From Chitinophagaceae bacterium (GTDB lineage: Bacteria > Bacteroidota > Bacteroidia > Chitinophagales > Chitinophagaceae): 36,852 nt of DNA. Below the pieces are notes generated by a model. That model had not been told where the DNA came from. It made no database searches and saw only the letters and a program-made list of their open reading frames with translations. Shown piece by piece: positions 34,170-36,852 of the stretch. The translations under genes and the position numbers were made by a program. The number at the start of each line of letters is the position of its first letter. The stretch's first letter is position 1. The stretch spans positions 1 through 36,852 of the forward strand of contig JAMLHL010000035.1 of assembly GCA_023957125.1 (NCBI GenBank), read 5' to 3'.

Positions 34170-35540
34170 TCAGCCCCGCCTATACATATCCTGGCGGGCG
34201 TTCATCCATTCAATTACATTATTGTCAATCCACTTGGTGCGGAACGGCCGGGTGAGCAAAGCATTGGCGGCATTATCGTTGATAAATTCCTGTTTTTGAG
34301 CATCCCAATATAAGGCGCTCCCTAATTGAGCGGCATAGAGCCCCATTACGGAAGTCAGGTAAACATTGTACCCCACCGAAAGTGGCTCAATCGTTGGTTT
34401 CCCGGTTTCAATCGAAGATAGAAAATCCGCTTTATCGGTTTTTGTATCGGCATAGGAAACTTTGGGTTTGTAATTCAGGATATCGGGTGAACCTGCGGTT
34501 AACTTGTCCGGATATTCAATCCTGATCCATCCGTCTTTCCCGTTAAATTTTACAAACGGCACATCAATGGCATAATTCATGGTCATACCATCAGTAAAAG
34601 TGTACTGAAGGTCAAAGGCACTCAGGGTGTTCCATAAGCCGGTATCAAATACGCCTTTTCCTTTCACCGCCACCGGCGCCACCCCGTCTTTTTTCATTCC
34701 CCAGAGCGCTATGTCGAGCAGATGCGCGCCCCAGTTGGTGATCATCCCGTTGCAATAATCCGAGATCCGCATCCAGCCCGGCCTGCCGTTTATCTTTTTT
34801 GGATCGTGCACCCGTTTCAACGTATAAGGCGACGGGAATGCGGGTCCCAGCCACATATCATAATTTAATTCTTCAGGAACAGGCATAGTGGGTTGTGGTC
34901 CGGGGGCGCTGCCGTTTAATTCTCCGGGTACCCCCACATCCACATGGGTTAATTCCCCTATTGCGCCGTTATGCACTAACTCAACCGCCCGGTTAAAGGG
35001 CCGGAGGGAGCGGAATTCGCTGTCAATCCGGTTAATGACGCCGGTCTTTTTCACGGCTTCTACCACAGCCCGCCCCCAGGCGGGCGCCACGGTAAATGCT
35101 TTTTCCATACTCACGTGTTTCCCGGCCAGGGCCGCGGCTATCGCAGCAGGTGCATGCCAGTGATCCGTAGTGGAGATCATAACGGCATCAATATCTTTAT
35201 CCCCGATCAGCTTTCGGTAGTCATCGTATTGCCTCACTTCCACCGGGCCCTTTTTGTTTGCCGAATAAGATTTTTTGATTTCTTCGGCAGCGTAATTCAT
35301 CCGCCAGGCATCTGCATCGTTTACCGCCAACACCCTGCAATTACCGAGTGTGAGAAAACCCTCTTTCAAATTTACAAGAACAGCCTGTCGCCCTGTTCCG
35401 ATCATCCCCACGTTGATCTGGTTGCTCGGTGCGGTTTTGCCAAATACGCTGACAGGCACGATATGAGGCGCTGCTACTCCGGCTATCGCTAAGGAAGACG
35501 TTTTCAAAAAGTCCCGTCTCGAATTCTTTTTTTTATCCAT
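34170..35540 (-). CDS. Gfo/Idh/MocA family oxidoreductase, Tat-exported
   Basis: The protein has 456 residues. It begins with a Tat signal (SRRDFLKTSSLAIAGVAAPH). A Rossmann motif follows (NVGMIGTGRQA at 44-53), then VMISTTDHWHAPAAIAAALA and the region that normally has the EKP dinucleotide/substrate motif, here EKAFTV at 146-151, with Pro replaced by Ala. The C-terminal half is the alpha/beta substrate domain (WLGPAFPSPY, ITNWGAHLLDIALWGMKKDG). Members oxidise or reduce sugars and related polyols, often with bound NAD(P); some periplasmic Bacteroidota members act on glycosides at C3. It is 28 bases after the DUF1080 gene, forming a two-gene operon, and is related by theme to the operon at 15478-25912. 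Confidence 0.88.
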   Translation of the reverse strand: MDKKKNSRRDFLKTSSLAIAGVAAPHIVPVSVFGKTAPSNQINVGMIGTGRQAVLVNLKEGFLTLGNCRVLAVNDADAWRMNYAAEEIKKSYSANKKGPVEVRQYDDYRKLIGDKDIDAVMISTTDHWHAPAAIAAALAGKHVSMEKAFTVAPAWGRAVVEAVKKTGVINRIDSEFRSLRPFNRAVELVHNGAIGELTHVDVGVPGELNGSAPGPQPTMPVPEELNYDMWLGPAFPSPYTLKRVHDPKKINGRPGWMRISDYCNGMITNWGAHLLDIALWGMKKDGVAPVAVKGKGVFDTGLWNTLSAFDLQYTFTDGMTMNYAIDVPFVKFNGKDGWIRIEYPDKLTAGSPDILNYKPKVSYADTKTDKADFLSSIETGKPTIEPLSVGYNVYLTSVMGLYAAQLGSALYWDAQKQEFINDNAANALLTRPFRTKWIDNNVIEWMNARQDMYRRG

Positions 35541-35568
35541 GACTTAAAAGCTGCTTTAGAAATATCGT

Positions 35569-36384
35569 TTAAAGTGGCCTGATCCTGATATTTTTAAACC
35601 AGGCTTCAGTGATATGATCCTGTAAAACAATATGCCCCTTACGTTTTTCTATAAAATGAGGAATTTGGGCGAACTTACTGTTTTGATAAGCGGTTTCCAG
35701 CTCCGGGGAATCAAAGCTATAGGACAACACATTTACCCCGTTAAGCCAATGTTCTACGTGGTTTCCATTTACAATTAACCTGCTTTCATTAAACGCTCCG
35801 GGAGGATTTAGTTGAACGTTGTGAGGAGGCAGAAGATCATATAAAGCGCCCGAAAATTGTGCCGGTTTAAGGTCTTTCCATACCTCGGCGGAATCGTCTA
35901 TCAACTGGTATTCAAAACCAAGCGCCGCATGTTCGGATCCCTGCGAGACCGACATTTCTTCCGATACATTGTATTTCAGCCCGCTGTTGCCTTCGCTAAA
36001 AAGTTTCCACTCCCAGCTAAGTTCAAAATTTTCAAAGGTGCTGTCTGTTATCAGGTCGCCACCCTGTTGGGGTTGTCCGTCGGCTCTTACCGGCACTTTA
36101 CCCCGGTCTGTTTTTTTTATCATCCCGTCTTCAATTTTCCAGAAGGCGGTAAATACCGAATCACTGCCGAGTGTTCGCCATCCGGTAAAGGTTTTGCCGT
36201 CAAACAAATCCGTCCAGTTTTCAGACGTCTGGTTTGCTTCAGGAGATTTGGATCTTTCATTATTATCGGCGTTGTTGCAGGAGACGAGGAGTGAAATTAA
36301 AAAAGTTGAGCTGATAATTGTGAACCGGAACAACCAGGAGTTCGCGGCGGATTTCCTGGTCCTACTTTCTTTGAACTGTAACAT
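35569..36384 (-). CDS. DUF1080 (3-keto-disaccharide hydrolase-like) lipoprotein
   Basis: The protein has 271 residues. The signal is unusually far in (FTIISSTFLISLLVSC), and a lipobox Cys lies near residue 36. Any later start would have to be non-ATG, so the full frame is kept. Family motifs are WTDLFDGKTFTGWR, NFELSWEWKLFSEGNSGLKY, FEYQLIDD, SGALYDLLPPHN and ESRLIVNGNHVEHWLNGVNV, ending with LQDHITEAWFKNIRIRPL. This is the standard DUF1080 jelly roll; characterised relatives cleave 3-keto-glycosides. It is first in an operon with the Gfo/Idh/MocA enzyme, a usual pairing for oxidation at C3 followed by cleavage. It is not a close copy of the DUF1080 protein at 19791-20513. Confidence 0.87.
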   Translation of the reverse strand: MLQFKESRTRKSAANSWLFRFTIISSTFLISLLVSCNNADNNERSKSPEANQTSENWTDLFDGKTFTGWRTLGSDSVFTAFWKIEDGMIKKTDRGKVPVRADGQPQQGGDLITDSTFENFELSWEWKLFSEGNSGLKYNVSEEMSVSQGSEHAALGFEYQLIDDSAEVWKDLKPAQFSGALYDLLPPHNVQLNPPGAFNESRLIVNGNHVEHWLNGVNVLSYSFDSPELETAYQNSKFAQIPHFIEKRKGHIVLQDHITEAWFKNIRIRPL

Positions 36385-36478
36385 TGGTTTACGGGATTTG
36401 TTTTTTTGAGCAACTTACCACAAAAAGAACAAATAAAAAAGGATGAGCTGAATTTTGTCCGGGTCCGGATTGCGTACC

Positions 36479-36852
36479 TTATTTCCCAAACTTTTTCTTC
36501 AGGGCGCTGAGGGCGTCCGTAAAAGTGGCTCCTGACAGATCGGGTTGCTTCTCTTTCCTTCCGGGTGAAAGGGGATTGCCTTTCCTGAATTCTTTCCGCT
36601 GAGGCGCTTCCTGCGTTTGTTTGACAGACAGCGAGATCCGTTTTCGCACCTGGTCCACTTCCAACACCTTTACGGTTACTTTATCATTCAGCTTCAATAC
36701 GTCACCTGGGTCCTGGATGTATTTGTGCGCTATTTCCGACACATGTACCAGGCCATCCTGTTTTACGCCAATGTCTACAAAAGCACCAAAGCGGGTGAGA
36801 TTGGTAACAATACCCGGCAACACCATTCCCGGCTGTACTTCTTCAATGCTGT
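36479..36852 (-). CDS. C-terminal part of Tex-like S1 RNA-binding protein (partial)
   Basis: The frame enters from the right edge and stops at 36479, giving about 124 residues. An S1 domain is complete: GMVLPGIVTNLTRFGAFVDI, QDGLVHVSEIAHKYI, DPGDVLKLNDKVTVKVLEVD, then KRISLSVKQ. A basic tail follows (RKEFRKGNPLSPGRKEK, LSALKKKFGK). Tex (transcription accessory protein) ends with such an S1 domain and a variable tail, and the wording of the domain fits Tex better than ribosomal protein S1 or PNPase. The start and the helix-hairpin-helix and YqgF-like parts lie outside the window. Confidence 0.78.
   Translation of the reverse strand, partial: SIEEVQPGMVLPGIVTNLTRFGAFVDIGVKQDGLVHVSEIAHKYIQDPGDVLKLNDKVTVKVLEVDQVRKRISLSVKQTQEAPQRKEFRKGNPLSPGRKEKQPDLSGATFTDALSALKKKFGK

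Overview
The window looks like chromosomal DNA of a Bacteroidota bacterium, probably order Chitinophagales. The signs are a type IX secretion sorting domain, a GLPGLI-family protein, a Bacteroidota-type outer-membrane beta-barrel protein, PVC-type heme-binding proteins, weak Shine-Dalgarno sites, and promoters of the Bacteroidota form TTTG-N19/20-TAnnTTTG. Assignment below phylum is an inference from gene content. Base composition is mosaic: about 1-9,030 and 30,600-33,700 are clearly AT-rich, while 14,200-27,200 and 34,100-36,852 are richer in G+C and look like the host background.

Region 1 (1-9,027, + strand) is an AT-rich cell-envelope gene run. It holds the end of a possible thioredoxin-fold protein, an alpha-2-macroglobulin/MG2-like protein, a 73-residue secreted peptide with six cysteines in its mature part (NVEALA-like), a transglutaminase-fold protein, a plug-type outer-membrane beta-barrel protein, a GLPGLI protein and its own signal peptidase I. 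I know of no described system with this content, and it is my main candidate for a new secreted-peptide pathway.

Region 2 (9,055-14,203) is a mobile or island edge. It contains a complete split HipBST toxin-antitoxin operon with three operator-like palindromes spaced exactly 60 bp apart, a gutted LigD (DNA ligase D) remnant, two small HTH/element genes, and a tyrosine recombinase whose upstream region faces the 3' end of a tRNA-Ser(UGA) gene.

Region 3 (14,393-27,182) looks resident. It has a nitrobindin-like heme-binding beta-barrel protein, a DUF2892 membrane protein and a five-gene minus-strand operon: two beta-propeller/cytochrome c fusions, a Tat-exported GH116 glycosidase, a DUF1080 protein and an S1 sulfatase. 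A T9SS cargo protein is divergently transcribed. With the second DUF1080 protein and the Tat-exported Gfo/Idh/MocA oxidoreductase at 34,170-36,384, this suggests periplasmic oxidative (3-keto-glycoside type) breakdown of a sulfated glycoside or glycan.

Region 4 (27,260-33,700) separates those two catabolic blocks. It contains a transposase remnant, a broken IS66 copy, an intact IS66-family element (28,163-30,594), and an AT-rich cassette-like tract. The tract carries a Ycf48/BNR-like lipoprotein gene flanked by attC-like large inverted repeats, a UvrD-type helicase fragment, and an ImmA/IrrE metallopeptidase gene broken by several one-base homopolymer frameshifts behind an intact promoter with an operator-like palindrome. 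The window ends in the C-terminus of a Tex-like S1 RNA-binding protein.
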